From: an uncultured Prevotellaceae bacterium | GTDB taxonomy: Bacteria > Bacteroidota > Bacteroidia > Bacteroidales > Bacteroidaceae | Assembly (NCBI GenBank): GCA_937910905.1 | Contig: CALEPV010000016.1 | Location: 1 to 54,703, forward strand | Direction of reading: 5' to 3' | Length of the DNA stretch: 54,703 bases | Made by a program: the position numbers and the translations under genes | Shown here: one piece after another, positions 1 to 8,283 of the stretch | How the letters are laid out: each line of letters opens with the position of its first letter | Position numbering within the stretch: the first letter of the stretch is position 1 | Notes under the pieces: model-generated | Told to the model about the DNA's origin: nothing | The model's database searches: none | Seen by the model: only the letters and a program-made list of their open reading frames with translations

Positions 1-238
1 GACGCTGCCTGATGAGCATCAAGTTGGCCAGGTAGCCATTGTACACTGAGGAGTCGGGTCGTGCATGTAGTCGTAGCATCATCATCATGCGCTTTACGGT
101 GTATGGCAGGTTGCGCGAGGTGGTGCTCTTGTCTACGGTGAGCTCCTTGGGCAGGCGCTCCATGTTGCGCTCGAACCACTCGATGCACGCTTTGCGCTCC
201 TCGTTGGTGTAGCTGGCCTTAAAGAAGTTCTCTGTCAT
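1..238 (-). CDS. Small protein of unknown function, 3' end outside the window
   Basis: The minus strand reads ATG at 238-236 and stays open to the window edge for 79 codons, beginning MTENFFKASYTNEERKACIE. The visible part is hydrophilic, with no signal peptide. It has an acidic and aromatic start, a segment EWFERNMERLPKEL, and a basic Met-rich helix KRMMMMLRLHARPD. The style resembles short Bacteroidales proteins with a DUF6965-like domain, but that comparison is from memory and uncertain. It lies 75 bp downstream of the clostripain-like gene on the same strand and could share its transcript. No function can be assigned. Confidence 0.6.
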   Translation of the reverse strand, partial: MTENFFKASYTNEERKACIEWFERNMERLPKELTVDKSTTSRNLPYTVKRMMMMLRLHARPDSSVYNGYLANLMLIRQR

Positions 239-313
239 GGCTTCGGTATCTGTCAGATGGTAAATGTGAAATAGACTGATAGGGGTTGGGGCAACGCTGA
301 ATGGTAAATGGTA

Positions 314-1579
314 TCACCATCCGGTGCTGTCGAAGTCGGTGTCGACGGCCCATTGCAGCTGCTTGTAGCTGTCTGTCCAGTTTCGGGCGGCATGTGCTTC
401 GTTGGGCACGAACATCGATACGGCTCCAGTGTGGGCTTCGTCGATGATGCTGCAGAACTTGTCGTCCAAGCCGACCAATGCAGTGTACCACTGAGGGGTG
501 AGCGCCTTGATAGGTACTGCCTGTTCGTATGCCTGTGCCCATGAATCGTAGTCGGACTCTGGCAGCAGGGTGTACATGACGTGCTGCATGTCGAAGAACT
601 CGGTGTACGTGGTCGAATTGACGGACGGGCAGTAGCGCTGTACTTCAGTCGTGTTGACGGTAGTGCGCTCACCAAAGAGCGTGGTCACATGCTGTCGTGT
701 GGCTTCAGCCAGCTTTGGCAGCATGGCTGTGCGGATGGCCGACAGCTCCACTCCATGATATGTGTTATAGCCGGGGCCGGAACCGTAGTATGCTGAATAT
801 GCGTTCAGCGCATCCTGAAGCTGCTCCTCTGCCGGTACAGCCGGACGTGCCATCTGCGGTATCATCAGGTCGTAGGGAGCACCGTCGCCGGGAATCTCGG
901 CCGGCGAACCAGCCACATAGTCGGCCACATGGCGCAACTCGTAGGCCACCTCCACGCACTGCATGAAGCATGCGTCGAAGAATATATAGTCGAGGTGCGG
1001 GTGGTGTGACAGCACTCCGGCCAGCGTGGGTATGTCCATCTGCAGGCCTGAGTTGAGGCTGCTGCTGCGCCGGCTGTTGTCTATGCCGAAGCTGTTGCGC
1101 CGCACCTTGGCTGCTGCGTGCTGGAACACCCAGCCCGATGCGTGGCTCCATAGTACCATCACATAGTGGTCGGCCGGATAGGTGGTGAATATGTGTGACA
1201 GCACTGCGTCCATCTGCGTGCTGTCGGTGGAACATACATTGCCGGGGAAGGTGTATACCGTCTGAAGCGGTGTGGTGTTGGTGCCCGCGCATATCCTGCT
1301 GCTGCGTGCATCGTCGATATATACCACCAATCTGCTACTGTCATCTATCATTGGCAGGGCGGCTGCAATCTCAAGAGAGTCGGAAACCGTGAAGCTGGCC
1401 AGCGTGTTCTCGCCTGCCATATATACAATAACGGTCTGCTTGAGCTGCTGTCCAGGCAAGCCGGCAGGCATGGTCAACAGATTGTCGCCATCCCTGCAGC
1501 TGGCCAGCAATGTGGCCATCAATGCACATGCGCACATGAGGGCGCTGCGAACCAGATTATATTGTACTTTCGTGCTCAT
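314..1579 (-). CDS. Clostripain-family (peptidase C11) lipoprotein
   Basis: A 421-residue predicted lipoprotein. From the ATG at 1579 the N-terminus is basic, then hydrophobic, and ends in a lipobox LLASC with Cys28, so export and lipidation at the envelope are expected. A longer reading frame exists upstream but would bury this signal. Peptidase C11 hallmarks are present: the strand IVYMAGENTL, the catalytic His146 in LWSHASGW, and the catalytic Cys204 in FFDACFMQC. C11 enzymes cut after basic residues and often mature by self-cleavage. In gut Bacteroidales they are secreted or surface proteases. The gene diverges from the histidine kinase at 1675. A possible promoter lies at 1585-1593. Family assignment is strong; substrate is unknown. 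Confidence 0.9.
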   Translation of the reverse strand: MSTKVQYNLVRSALMCACALMATLLASCRDGDNLLTMPAGLPGQQLKQTVIVYMAGENTLASFTVSDSLEIAAALPMIDDSSRLVVYIDDARSSRICAGTNTTPLQTVYTFPGNVCSTDSTQMDAVLSHIFTTYPADHYVMVLWSHASGWVFQHAAAKVRRNSFGIDNSRRSSSLNSGLQMDIPTLAGVLSHHPHLDYIFFDACFMQCVEVAYELRHVADYVAGSPAEIPGDGAPYDLMIPQMARPAVPAEEQLQDALNAYSAYYGSGPGYNTYHGVELSAIRTAMLPKLAEATRQHVTTLFGERTTVNTTEVQRYCPSVNSTTYTEFFDMQHVMYTLLPESDYDSWAQAYEQAVPIKALTPQWYTALVGLDDKFCSIIDEAHTGAVSMFVPNEAHAARNWTDSYKQLQWAVDTDFDSTGW

Positions 1580-1584
1580 CGACT

Positions 1585-1593
1585 GCGAAGGTA
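1585..1593 (-). promoter_or_regulatory. Weak -7 promoter element for the C11 peptidase gene
   Basis: On the minus strand this reads TACCTTCGC, one base off the Bacteroidota -7 consensus TAnnTTTGC, and sits 5 bp from the ATG. That is close enough that the message would have almost no leader. Confidence 0.4.
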
Positions 1594-1648
1594 CGGGTTT
1601 TTGGCCAAAGATGTGTGACATTCTGTCCACTTTCAGTAAATTAAGCAC

Positions 1649-1657
1649 TATCTTTGC
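1649..1657 (+). promoter_or_regulatory. -7 promoter element (TATCTTTGC) of the histidine kinase gene
   Basis: A perfect TAnnTTTGC motif ends 17 bp before the ATG at 1675. It also argues against the upstream in-frame TTG at 1654, which lies inside the motif. Confidence 0.75.
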
Positions 1658-1674
1658 GGCATCGTAACCCATCT

Positions 1675-2856
1675 ATGCAGCTTACAGACAGAATCAGACA
1701 GGTAAAGATAGCGCTGGTGGCTACGGCAGTGGTGATATGCATCGCTTCATTGCTGTGGTCGCATTTCTTGGTGCGCGACCTGGCCAGCGAGGAGCAGGCT
1801 AAGGTTGAGGTGTGGGCCGAGGCTATGCGCACTCTCGATTTGGCCGACGAGCAGACCGACCTGTCGTTGGTGCTGAAGGTGCTGGAGGGCAACAGTACCA
1901 TACCTGTCGTGGTGCTCGACCGCGACGGAGCTGTTCAGGACTACCGCAACCTGCAGCTTGCAGCCAAGACCGCCGCCGACACGATAGCCGAAGTGCGACG
2001 GCTGGCTGCTGATATGCGTTCCGCAGGACAGACGATACGCGTGTACCTCACTCCGGCGGCTGAAGGCACCACGGCCGATGCCGACTACATGGAGATCTGC
2101 TACGACGAGAGCGTGATGCTGCGCCGTCTGGCCCGCTACCCCTATATCCAACTGGGCATTGTGGCTGTGTTCGTGGTGGTGGCTATATTTGCCCTGCTCA
2201 GCAGCAAGCGTGCCGAGCAGAACAAGGTGTGGGTGGGCCTGTCCAAGGAGACGGCTCACCAGCTGGGTACACCGATATCGTCGCTCATGGCGTGGGTGGA
2301 GGTGCTCAAGGAGAACTATCCCGACGACGACCTCCTGCCGGAGATGGACAAGGATGTCCAGCGTCTCCAGCGCATAGCCGAGCGCTTCAGCAAGGTCGGC
2401 TCATTGCCGGAACTGAGTACCACCAATGTCGCCGATGTCATAGTCCCTGTGGTGGACTACATATCGCGCCGTGCATCGCAGCACATCAAGCTCGTCACCA
2501 TCATGCCGCCCGCTCCGCTCTATGCATCGCTGTCGGCACCTCTGTTCGAGTGGGTGGTGGAGAATCTCTGCAAGAATGCTATGGACGCCATGGGCGGCAG
2601 CGGCACCATCACCATAGCTGCCACGGAGACAGATACGCAGGTGCTTGTAGACGTATCTGACACCGGTAAGGGCATCGCTAAGAACCACTTCAAGAGCGTG
2701 TTCTACCCTGGCTTTACTACTAAAAAGCGTGGCTGGGGGCTCGGCCTGTCGCTAGCCAAGCGAATTGTCGAGGAGTATCATGGCGGCCGAATCTATGTGC
2801 TCAATTCCGAAGTGGGGCACGGCACAACATTCCGTATTGAACTGTCGCGCGTGTAG
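1675..2856 (+). CDS. Orphan membrane sensor histidine kinase
   Basis: A 393-residue sensor kinase. An N-terminal membrane segment (IALVATAVVICIASLLW) is followed by a periplasmic sensor of about 120 residues, then a second membrane segment (LGIVAVFVVVAIFALL). The cytoplasmic kinase core has an H-box KETAHQLGTPISSLMAW with the phospho-accepting His, an N-box ENLCKNAMDAM, a G1 box DTGKGIA, an F/G2 region FTTKKRGWGLGLSLAKRI and a terminal GHGTTFRIEL. The HQLGTPI H-box is common in Bacteroidota kinases. No response regulator gene is adjacent, so the partner must be elsewhere. The start at 1675 is chosen because the upstream TTG overlaps the promoter. The stop at 2856 is followed after 8 bp by a palindromic repeat array. 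Confidence 0.9.
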   Translation: MQLTDRIRQVKIALVATAVVICIASLLWSHFLVRDLASEEQAKVEVWAEAMRTLDLADEQTDLSLVLKVLEGNSTIPVVVLDRDGAVQDYRNLQLAAKTAADTIAEVRRLAADMRSAGQTIRVYLTPAAEGTTADADYMEICYDESVMLRRLARYPYIQLGIVAVFVVVAIFALLSSKRAEQNKVWVGLSKETAHQLGTPISSLMAWVEVLKENYPDDDLLPEMDKDVQRLQRIAERFSKVGSLPELSTTNVADVIVPVVDYISRRASQHIKLVTIMPPAPLYASLSAPLFEWVVENLCKNAMDAMGGSGTITIAATETDTQVLVDVSDTGKGIAKNHFKSVFYPGFTTKKRGWGLGLSLAKRIVEEYHGGRIYVLNSEVGHGTTFRIELSRV

Positions 2857-2864
2857 GACCAAAA

Positions 2865-2948
2865 GTTGCACCGCGGTGCAACTATAGCTGGACCGCGGTG
2901 CAAGTGTCGTTGCACCACGGTGCAGCACACGTTGCAGCGTGCTGCAAC
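2865..2948. repeat. Array of four 18-bp palindromic units at 22-bp period (array 1)
   Basis: Units start at 2865, 2887, 2909 and 2931, each 18 bp with 4-bp spacers TATA, TGTC and ACAC. Unit 1 is a perfect palindrome, GTTGCACCGCGGTGCAAC. Unit 2 keeps only the right half intact. Unit 3 is GTTGCACCACGGTGCAGC. Unit 4 is GTTGCAGCGTGCTGCAAC, with 8-bp perfect arms. The array begins 8 bp after the kinase stop codon and ends 85 bp before the ndk -7 element. A sister array lies at 43981-44064. No known family is recognised. Confidence 0.9.
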
Positions 2949-3033
2949 TTTGTCGCTTTGATTTAACACAATAAACTGAGGTGCGAAGTGACAAAAAGTG
3001 TTAAGGGATAAAGGCACTTCTGAGATTTATTAC

Positions 3034-3042
3034 TACCTTTGC
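3034..3042 (+). promoter_or_regulatory. -7 promoter element (TACCTTTGC) of ndk
   Basis: A perfect Bacteroidota -7 motif, 35 bp before the ndk ATG. Confidence 0.75.
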
Positions 3043-3077
3043 GTCGAATTAGTGTTCAACCACAATAAGCCTCAATC

Positions 3078-3542
3078 ATGGAAACAACGCTCGTACTGCT
3101 CAAGCCCAGCTGTGTGCAACGCGGTCTCATCGGTGAAATCATCAATCGTTTCGAACGCCGCGGATTGCAAATCAGTGGAATGAAGATGATGCAGCTCGAC
3201 GATGAGATTCTACGGAAGCACTATGCTCACCTAGTTAACAAGCCATTCTTCCCAGCATTGGCTGGAAGCATGAAGGCGTCGCCCATCGTGGCTATGGCGC
3301 TGACCGGTGTGGAGGCCGTGACCGTGGTGCGCGGCATGACAGGCTTTACCAATGGCCGCCGTGCCGATCCCGGTACTATTCGTGGTGACTACTCTATGAG
3401 CAACCAGCAGAACATCGTTCATGCCAGCGATTCGCCCGAATCGGCCGTAGAGGAGCTGTCCCGCTTCTTTGCTCCGGAGGAGATATATCAGTACAACCAT
3501 GCGCTTGCAGGCTATCTGTATGCTACCGACGAGGCTCTGTAG
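3078..3542 (+). CDS. ndk: Nucleoside diphosphate kinase
   Basis: A 154-residue enzyme that transfers the terminal phosphate between nucleoside triphosphates and diphosphates through a phosphohistidine, balancing cytoplasmic NTP and dNTP pools. The N-terminal TLVLLKPSCVQRGLIGEII matches the family's opening strand and helix. The segment GMTGFTNGRRADPGTIRGDY is the nucleotide-binding region. The catalytic His115 lies in NIVHASDSPESA. Length is normal for the bacterial enzyme. It has its own promoter at 3034 and is followed 48 bp later by an M23 peptidase gene, probably on the same transcript. Confidence 0.97.
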   Translation: METTLVLLKPSCVQRGLIGEIINRFERRGLQISGMKMMQLDDEILRKHYAHLVNKPFFPALAGSMKASPIVAMALTGVEAVTVVRGMTGFTNGRRADPGTIRGDYSMSNQQNIVHASDSPESAVEELSRFFAPEEIYQYNHALAGYLYATDEAL

Positions 3543-3590
3543 TATCGTGTCAGAGCCCATTTGTCCTGCAACGTGAAAAGAAATCTTACA

Positions 3591-4586
3591 ATGCTAACTA
3601 CCTTAAAGAACATCACAGCATCAGCCATCGTGCTAGGCTTGAGCATCATCCCCGCGACGGGGCAGGATGTCATAGCACGCCAAGCACCAGTAGACCATAA
3701 GGCACGTGCAGTGGACAGCGTGCAGATTCAGCGCCTCATTGCCGATGAAGTAGCCGATGATCCGGCCAGCGACCTGTACCCTGACTGGAATAGCGCAGGC
3801 ATAAACATCTATGGCAACGTGCAGCTGCCGCAGGAATATCGTATTGACCTGCGCAACTTCTGTATGCCTATCAATAGCCGTGTGGTGACTTCTGGCTTCG
3901 GCTATAGGCCTCGTTTCCGCCGTCAGCACAAGGGCCTGGACATCAACGCCTACAAGGGCGACACCATTCGCGCTGCATTCAGCGGTAAGGTGCGCGTGGT
4001 GGCAAACCAGCCGAAGGGCTATGGCAATGTGGTGGTGATACGTCACCCCAACGGCCTTGAAACAGTGTATGGTCACATGTCAAAGCATCTGGTAACACAG
4101 ATGCAGACCGTGAAGGCCGGCGACCCGATAGGTTTGGCTGGTAATACAGGCCACAGCTTCGGCACTCACCTGCACTTTGAGACACGTCTGCTGGGTGCTT
4201 ACATCAATCCTGCAGAGCTGTTCGACTTCGCTGCACAGGATGTCAAAGGCGATTTCTATGTATTCCGCGCACATGGACGCGGCCAGCTGCTGGGGCATCA
4301 TAACGGCAATGGCGCAGTTGCTGTAGAGTCTGCTGTCGCTTCGACCGAGGAGACTGGTGCAGCAGCCAGCGAGGAAGCTACCACAGCTTCAACCCAGACC
4401 ACGGCATCTCAGACTTCCACACCACAGCGCACCCAGCAATCGCAGGCTCGCGTTCATAAGGTCCGTCAGGGCGATTCTCTCTATACTATAGCCCGTCACT
4501 ATGGTACATCCGTGGACAATATCTGCCGTAAGAACGGTATTCGCAAGAATACTGTGATACGTCCCGGCCAGATTCTGAAGGTGTAG
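3591..4586 (+). CDS. M23 metallopeptidase with C-terminal LysM domain
   Basis: A 331-residue secreted cell-wall protein. The ATG at 3591 gives a signal peptide (TLKNITASAIVLGLSIIPATGQ); an upstream TTG at 3561 would precede it with a charged tail and is rejected. The M23 zinc site is complete: HKGLDINAYKG supplies the first His and Asp, YGHM follows, and THLHFETR supplies the HxH. M23 enzymes cut peptidoglycan cross-bridges, so activity as an endopeptidase is likely. A Ser/Thr/Ala-rich linker leads to one LysM domain (VRQGDSLYTIARHYGTSVDN) that would anchor it to peptidoglycan. This architecture is typical of Bacteroidota envelope-remodelling enzymes. It follows ndk and precedes the DUF1599 gene. 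Confidence 0.93.
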   Translation: MLTTLKNITASAIVLGLSIIPATGQDVIARQAPVDHKARAVDSVQIQRLIADEVADDPASDLYPDWNSAGINIYGNVQLPQEYRIDLRNFCMPINSRVVTSGFGYRPRFRRQHKGLDINAYKGDTIRAAFSGKVRVVANQPKGYGNVVVIRHPNGLETVYGHMSKHLVTQMQTVKAGDPIGLAGNTGHSFGTHLHFETRLLGAYINPAELFDFAAQDVKGDFYVFRAHGRGQLLGHHNGNGAVAVESAVASTEETGAAASEEATTASTQTTASQTSTPQRTQQSQARVHKVRQGDSLYTIARHYGTSVDNICRKNGIRKNTVIRPGQILKV

Positions 4587-4605
4587 TCCTCATTCCTTAT
4601 ATCTG

Positions 4606-5160
4606 ATGACGACAGAGGAACAGTTCCGACAGATGCTGGCAGAGTGCCGCGGAGTGTATGTGAAGAAACTTCATGACTACGGTCCTGCTTGGCGCATACT
4701 GCGCACAACATCCCTTACCGACCAGCTATACATCAAGGCCGCACGCATCCGTTCCATTGAGGTGCAGGGCGAGGCTATGGTGGCCGAGGGCATACGTCCG
4801 GAATTCATCGGTATTGTCAACTATTCTGTCATCGGACTCATTCAGCTGAAGTACGGCTTCGCTGAGAAACCCGACGATATGACTGTCGATGAGGCCATTG
4901 CAGCCTACGATGAGTTGTCGGAGGCCGCCTTGCAGCTCATGCTGTGCAAAAACCACGATTACAATGAGGTCTGGCGCACGATGCGCGTCAGCAGCTATAC
5001 CGATATCATACTGCAGAAGATATTCCGTACCAAGCAGATTGAAAACAACCACGGGCAGACGCTGGTCAGCGAAGGCATAGATGCCAACTATATGGACATG
5101 ATGAACTATGCCATCTTTGCGCTCATCCAGCTCACTTATCCCGACACGCAAGAACAATGA
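4606..5160 (+). CDS. DUF1599 (Nmad1-like) protein with two tandem repeats
   Basis: A 184-residue soluble protein. Two copies of an all-helical unit are visible: the first around KKLHDYGPAWRILRTTSLTD and the second around CKNHDYNEVWRTMRVSSYTD. Each is followed by a conserved acidic helix and an N-Y-[SA] turn (FIGIVNYSVIGLIQLKYG and YMDMMNYAIFALIQLTYP). This is the family called DUF1599, which I recall as grouped with nucleotide-modification-associated domains. Its biochemical role is unknown. Its stop overlaps the start of the next gene by 4 bp (ATGA), so the two are translationally coupled, as is usual for this pair in Bacteroidota. Confidence 0.85.
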   Translation: MTTEEQFRQMLAECRGVYVKKLHDYGPAWRILRTTSLTDQLYIKAARIRSIEVQGEAMVAEGIRPEFIGIVNYSVIGLIQLKYGFAEKPDDMTVDEAIAAYDELSEAALQLMLCKNHDYNEVWRTMRVSSYTDIILQKIFRTKQIENNHGQTLVSEGIDANYMDMMNYAIFALIQLTYPDTQEQ

Positions 5161-6449
5161 AGCGAAAACTGATATGGACAGTGGCGAATATGTGCAGGTT
5201 GCTCATATCCGCCATTTTCATTTTCTCTGGCATCGTCAAGCTGATAGACCCTACGGGTACAGCCTATAAGGTGACGGACTATATGCTGGCTATCTTCGGC
5301 TCCAGTTGGCTGCCTTGGGTGGCTACGCTGATGCTGGCCGTGCTGCTTGGCCTAGTGGAGTTCTGCCTTGGCATATATATACTCTTCGGCATCCGCCGGC
5401 GCTGGACCACACGCATTGCTGTGGCTCTCATGGTGTTCTACACACCCCTCACACTGTGGCTGGCTGTCACAGATGCCGTGCCCGACTGCGGTTGCTTCGG
5501 TGATGCGCTGAAGCTTACCACCTGGCAGACCTTTTGGAAGAATGTCGTACTGCTGGCGCTGTGTGTGATGTCGCTGCGTATGCGCAAGCACTACACGCGC
5601 TTCATATCCGAGCAGATACAGTGGCTGGTGTCGCTCTACTCCATAGCCTATGGCCTGTTCCTGGCTGCCTTGTGCATATATGCCTTGCCTGTTATCGATT
5701 TCCGGCCGTACCACATAGGCCAGTACATACCCACGGCAATGGAGTGGCCCGTGGATGCCGATGGCATCCCGCAGGCAGATGCCACGCCGGAGATAATTGA
5801 CTTCGATTTTGCTGAGGCCGATGAGGTGCTGGCTGACACGGGCTATACATTCCTGCTTGTGGCACCTGCGCTGGAGGTAGCCGACGACGGCAATCTGGAT
5901 TGCATTAATGCCATCAGCGACTATGCTACCCGCTATGGCTACCGCTTCCTGTGTCTGACCAGCTCGTCCGAGCCGGCCATCACCCGCTGGCAGGATCTCA
6001 CGGGCGCTGAGTACCCGTTCAGTTTTGCCGATGCCCAGATGCTGATGACGATGGTGCGTTCCAATCCCGGCCTCGTGCTGATACATGATGGCACGATTAT
6101 CAACAAGTGGAGCTCCGACACTATGCCAGGCGAGGAGGCACTCCACGCCCCCCTGCATACTTTGGACATCGGGCGCCTGCACCCCAGTAGCTATCACCGC
6201 TTGTTGCTGTCGCTGCTGCTGTGGTACCTCATCCCGCTGCTGTTGCTCACTATTGCCGACCGTCTTGTGGCTGGCACGAAGTGGTACCAGCGCAAGAACC
6301 ATGCTTTGCAGGAAGCGATGGAGGGCAGTGCGGAACAGCCCGTAGAATATGGTGAAGAGCAGCCTGTTGAGGGCCGCAAAGAGCAACTGGCAGAGGATGG
6401 TGCAGAGCAGCTCGCAGATGGCGATGAAATACAAGACACGTTAAATTAA
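5157..6449 (+). CDS. DoxX/MauE-like membrane protein (BT_3928 family)
   Basis: A 430-residue inner-membrane protein. The N-terminal half has four hydrophobic segments like DoxX/MauE proteins, beginning LISAIFIFSGIVKLIDPTG, and a conserved Cys pair in PDCGCFGDALKL typical of redox-associated membrane proteins. A region of about 200 residues follows that may be a periplasmic thioredoxin-like domain, then a last membrane segment (LLLSLLLWYLIPLLLLTIA). The C-terminal 45 residues are four degenerate 8-residue repeats rich in E and Q (EQPVEYGE, EQPVEGRK, EQLAEDGA, EQLADGDE). It overlaps the DUF1599 gene by 4 bp. A disulfide or electron-transfer role is an inference from the family. Confidence 0.82.
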   Translation: MKRKLIWTVANMCRLLISAIFIFSGIVKLIDPTGTAYKVTDYMLAIFGSSWLPWVATLMLAVLLGLVEFCLGIYILFGIRRRWTTRIAVALMVFYTPLTLWLAVTDAVPDCGCFGDALKLTTWQTFWKNVVLLALCVMSLRMRKHYTRFISEQIQWLVSLYSIAYGLFLAALCIYALPVIDFRPYHIGQYIPTAMEWPVDADGIPQADATPEIIDFDFAEADEVLADTGYTFLLVAPALEVADDGNLDCINAISDYATRYGYRFLCLTSSSEPAITRWQDLTGAEYPFSFADAQMLMTMVRSNPGLVLIHDGTIINKWSSDTMPGEEALHAPLHTLDIGRLHPSSYHRLLLSLLLWYLIPLLLLTIADRLVAGTKWYQRKNHALQEAMEGSAEQPVEYGEEQPVEGRKEQLAEDGAEQLADGDEIQDTLN

Positions 6450-6493
6450 GCTAAACGTGGCAGTGCTATACGTAGATTGTCGCGATATATAGC

Positions 6494-6502
6494 TACCTTT
6501 AC
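6494..6502 (+). promoter_or_regulatory. -7 promoter element (TACCTTTAC) of recJ-recQ
   Basis: One base off the consensus at the eighth position, 22 bp before the recJ ATG, in an otherwise AT-rich gap. Confidence 0.6.
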
Positions 6503-6524
6503 ACCCAAATAGCTAAATATCGTA

Positions 6525-8246
6525 ATGAATTATACATGGCACTACGAACCACCAACACCAGAACAACAAGAAGCAGCTAAGACGCTGGCACGGCAGGTAG
6601 GCATACATCCTGCACTAGGTCAGTTGCTCTTGGATAGAGGGCTGACGACGGTTGCTGAGGCACGACGCTTCTTCCGCCCACAGCTGGCTGAACTGCTCGA
6701 TCCGTTCTTGTTCCGCGACATGCGTGTGGCAGTTGACAGGCTGAACCGTGCGTTGGGGCGAAATGAGCGTATATTGGTGTATGGTGACTACGATGTGGAT
6801 GGCTGCACGGCGGTAGCGTTGGTCTATCGTTTCCTGCAGCAGTTCACGTCCAATATTGATTTTTATATCCCCGACCGTTATGAGGAGGGGTATGGCGTAA
6901 GCCATCAAGGAGTGGACTTCGCCAAGGAGAGCGACGTCAAGCTCATCATCGTGCTCGACTGCGGCATCAAAGCTGTGGAGGAGATTGCCTATGCCAAGAG
7001 CCTGGGTGTCGACTTCATCATCTGCGACCACCATGTGCCCGACGACGAGCTGCCGCCTGCTGTGGCCATACTGAATGCCAAGCGTACGGATGCTACATAT
7101 CCATTCGAGCACTTGTCGGGCTGTGGCGTAGGCTTCAAGCTGATGCAGGCTTTTGCCAAGGACAACAACATCCCATTGAGTCAGCTCACTCCTCTGCTCG
7201 ACCTGTGCGCAGTGAGCATTGCCTCCGACCTCGTGCCGGTGGTCGGTGAGAACCGTGTGTTGGCCTATCACGGCTTGCGTCAGCTCAACACCAGCCCGTC
7301 GGTGGGCTTGCAGGCACTCATTGAGATATGCGGTATCTACGACCACGAGCTCACTATGAGCGACATAATCTTCAAGATTGGACCGCGCATCAATGCCTCA
7401 GGGCGTATGCAGAACGGCCGCGAAGCCGTGGCCTTGCTTGTGGAGCGTGACCCTAACCGTGCGCATCGCATGGCTCTGCAGATCAATGCGTACAATGACC
7501 AGCGCAAGGATCTCGACAAGGAGATGACGCAGGAGGCCAACCAGATAGTGGAGCGTTTGGACCACAACCACAGCAAGAATAGCATAGTGCTGTACAACGA
7601 GGAGTGGCACAAGGGCGTGATAGGTATCGTGGCATCACGCCTCACGGAGATATACTGCCGCCCGTCGGTGGTGCTGACGCGTAGTGGCGACATCGCCACA
7701 GGCTCGGCTCGTAGCGTAGCTGGGTTTGACATCTATAAGGCCATCGACAGCTGTCGCGACTTGATGGAGAACTTCGGAGGTCACACCTATGCGGCTGGTC
7801 TGTCGCTCCGTGTGGAGAACATCAAGGAGTTCCGTCGCCGCTTTGAGGATTATGTTGAACAGAACATACTGCCCCAGCAGGTACAGCCGGAGCTGAACAT
7901 CAATTCGATGCTCGACTTCCGCGATCTGAATCACCGCTTCCTTATCGACCTGCGGCGCTTTGCTCCCTTCGGTCCTGACAACCCCAAGCCCATCTTCTGC
8001 ACGCAGCATGTCGTAGACTATGGCACCAGCAAGGTGGTCGGACATCATCAGGAGCACATCAAGCTGGAGCTTGTTGACGACAAGAGCAGCAACGTGGTCA
8101 GCGGCATAGCCTTTGGCCAGAGTTCGCAGGCTCGGTACATCAAGAGTAAGCGCGCCTTCGACATCTGCTATACTGTGGAAGAGAACACGCACAAGCGCGG
8201 CGAGATTCAGCTGCAGATAGAGGACATTAGGGCAGTTGAGAGCTAA
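6525..8246 (+). CDS. recJ: Single-stranded-DNA-specific exonuclease RecJ
   Basis: A 573-residue 5'-3' single-strand DNA exonuclease used in recombination and mismatch repair. The DHH phosphoesterase signature is intact: Asp88, Asp90 and Asp92 in GDYDVDGCTA, and Asp168-His169-His170 in IICDHHVPDD. The DHHA1 motif FGGHTYAAGLSL lies in the second half, and the C-terminal OB-like domain follows. Length is normal. It is followed 37 bp downstream by recQ in the same orientation. RecQ unwinds ends for RecJ resection in the RecF pathway, so joint expression makes sense. Confidence 0.97.
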   Translation: MNYTWHYEPPTPEQQEAAKTLARQVGIHPALGQLLLDRGLTTVAEARRFFRPQLAELLDPFLFRDMRVAVDRLNRALGRNERILVYGDYDVDGCTAVALVYRFLQQFTSNIDFYIPDRYEEGYGVSHQGVDFAKESDVKLIIVLDCGIKAVEEIAYAKSLGVDFIICDHHVPDDELPPAVAILNAKRTDATYPFEHLSGCGVGFKLMQAFAKDNNIPLSQLTPLLDLCAVSIASDLVPVVGENRVLAYHGLRQLNTSPSVGLQALIEICGIYDHELTMSDIIFKIGPRINASGRMQNGREAVALLVERDPNRAHRMALQINAYNDQRKDLDKEMTQEANQIVERLDHNHSKNSIVLYNEEWHKGVIGIVASRLTEIYCRPSVVLTRSGDIATGSARSVAGFDIYKAIDSCRDLMENFGGHTYAAGLSLRVENIKEFRRRFEDYVEQNILPQQVQPELNINSMLDFRDLNHRFLIDLRRFAPFGPDNPKPIFCTQHVVDYGTSKVVGHHQEHIKLELVDDKSSNVVSGIAFGQSSQARYIKSKRAFDICYTVEENTHKRGEIQLQIEDIRAVES

Positions 8247-8283
8247 GAGTCGGGAGTAGAATGTCGAAGTTGAAGGTCGAGAG

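Noticed and set aside
2865..2948. CRISPR array
   Set aside because: Spacers are only 4 bp, the units are palindromic along their whole length, and no cas gene is present.
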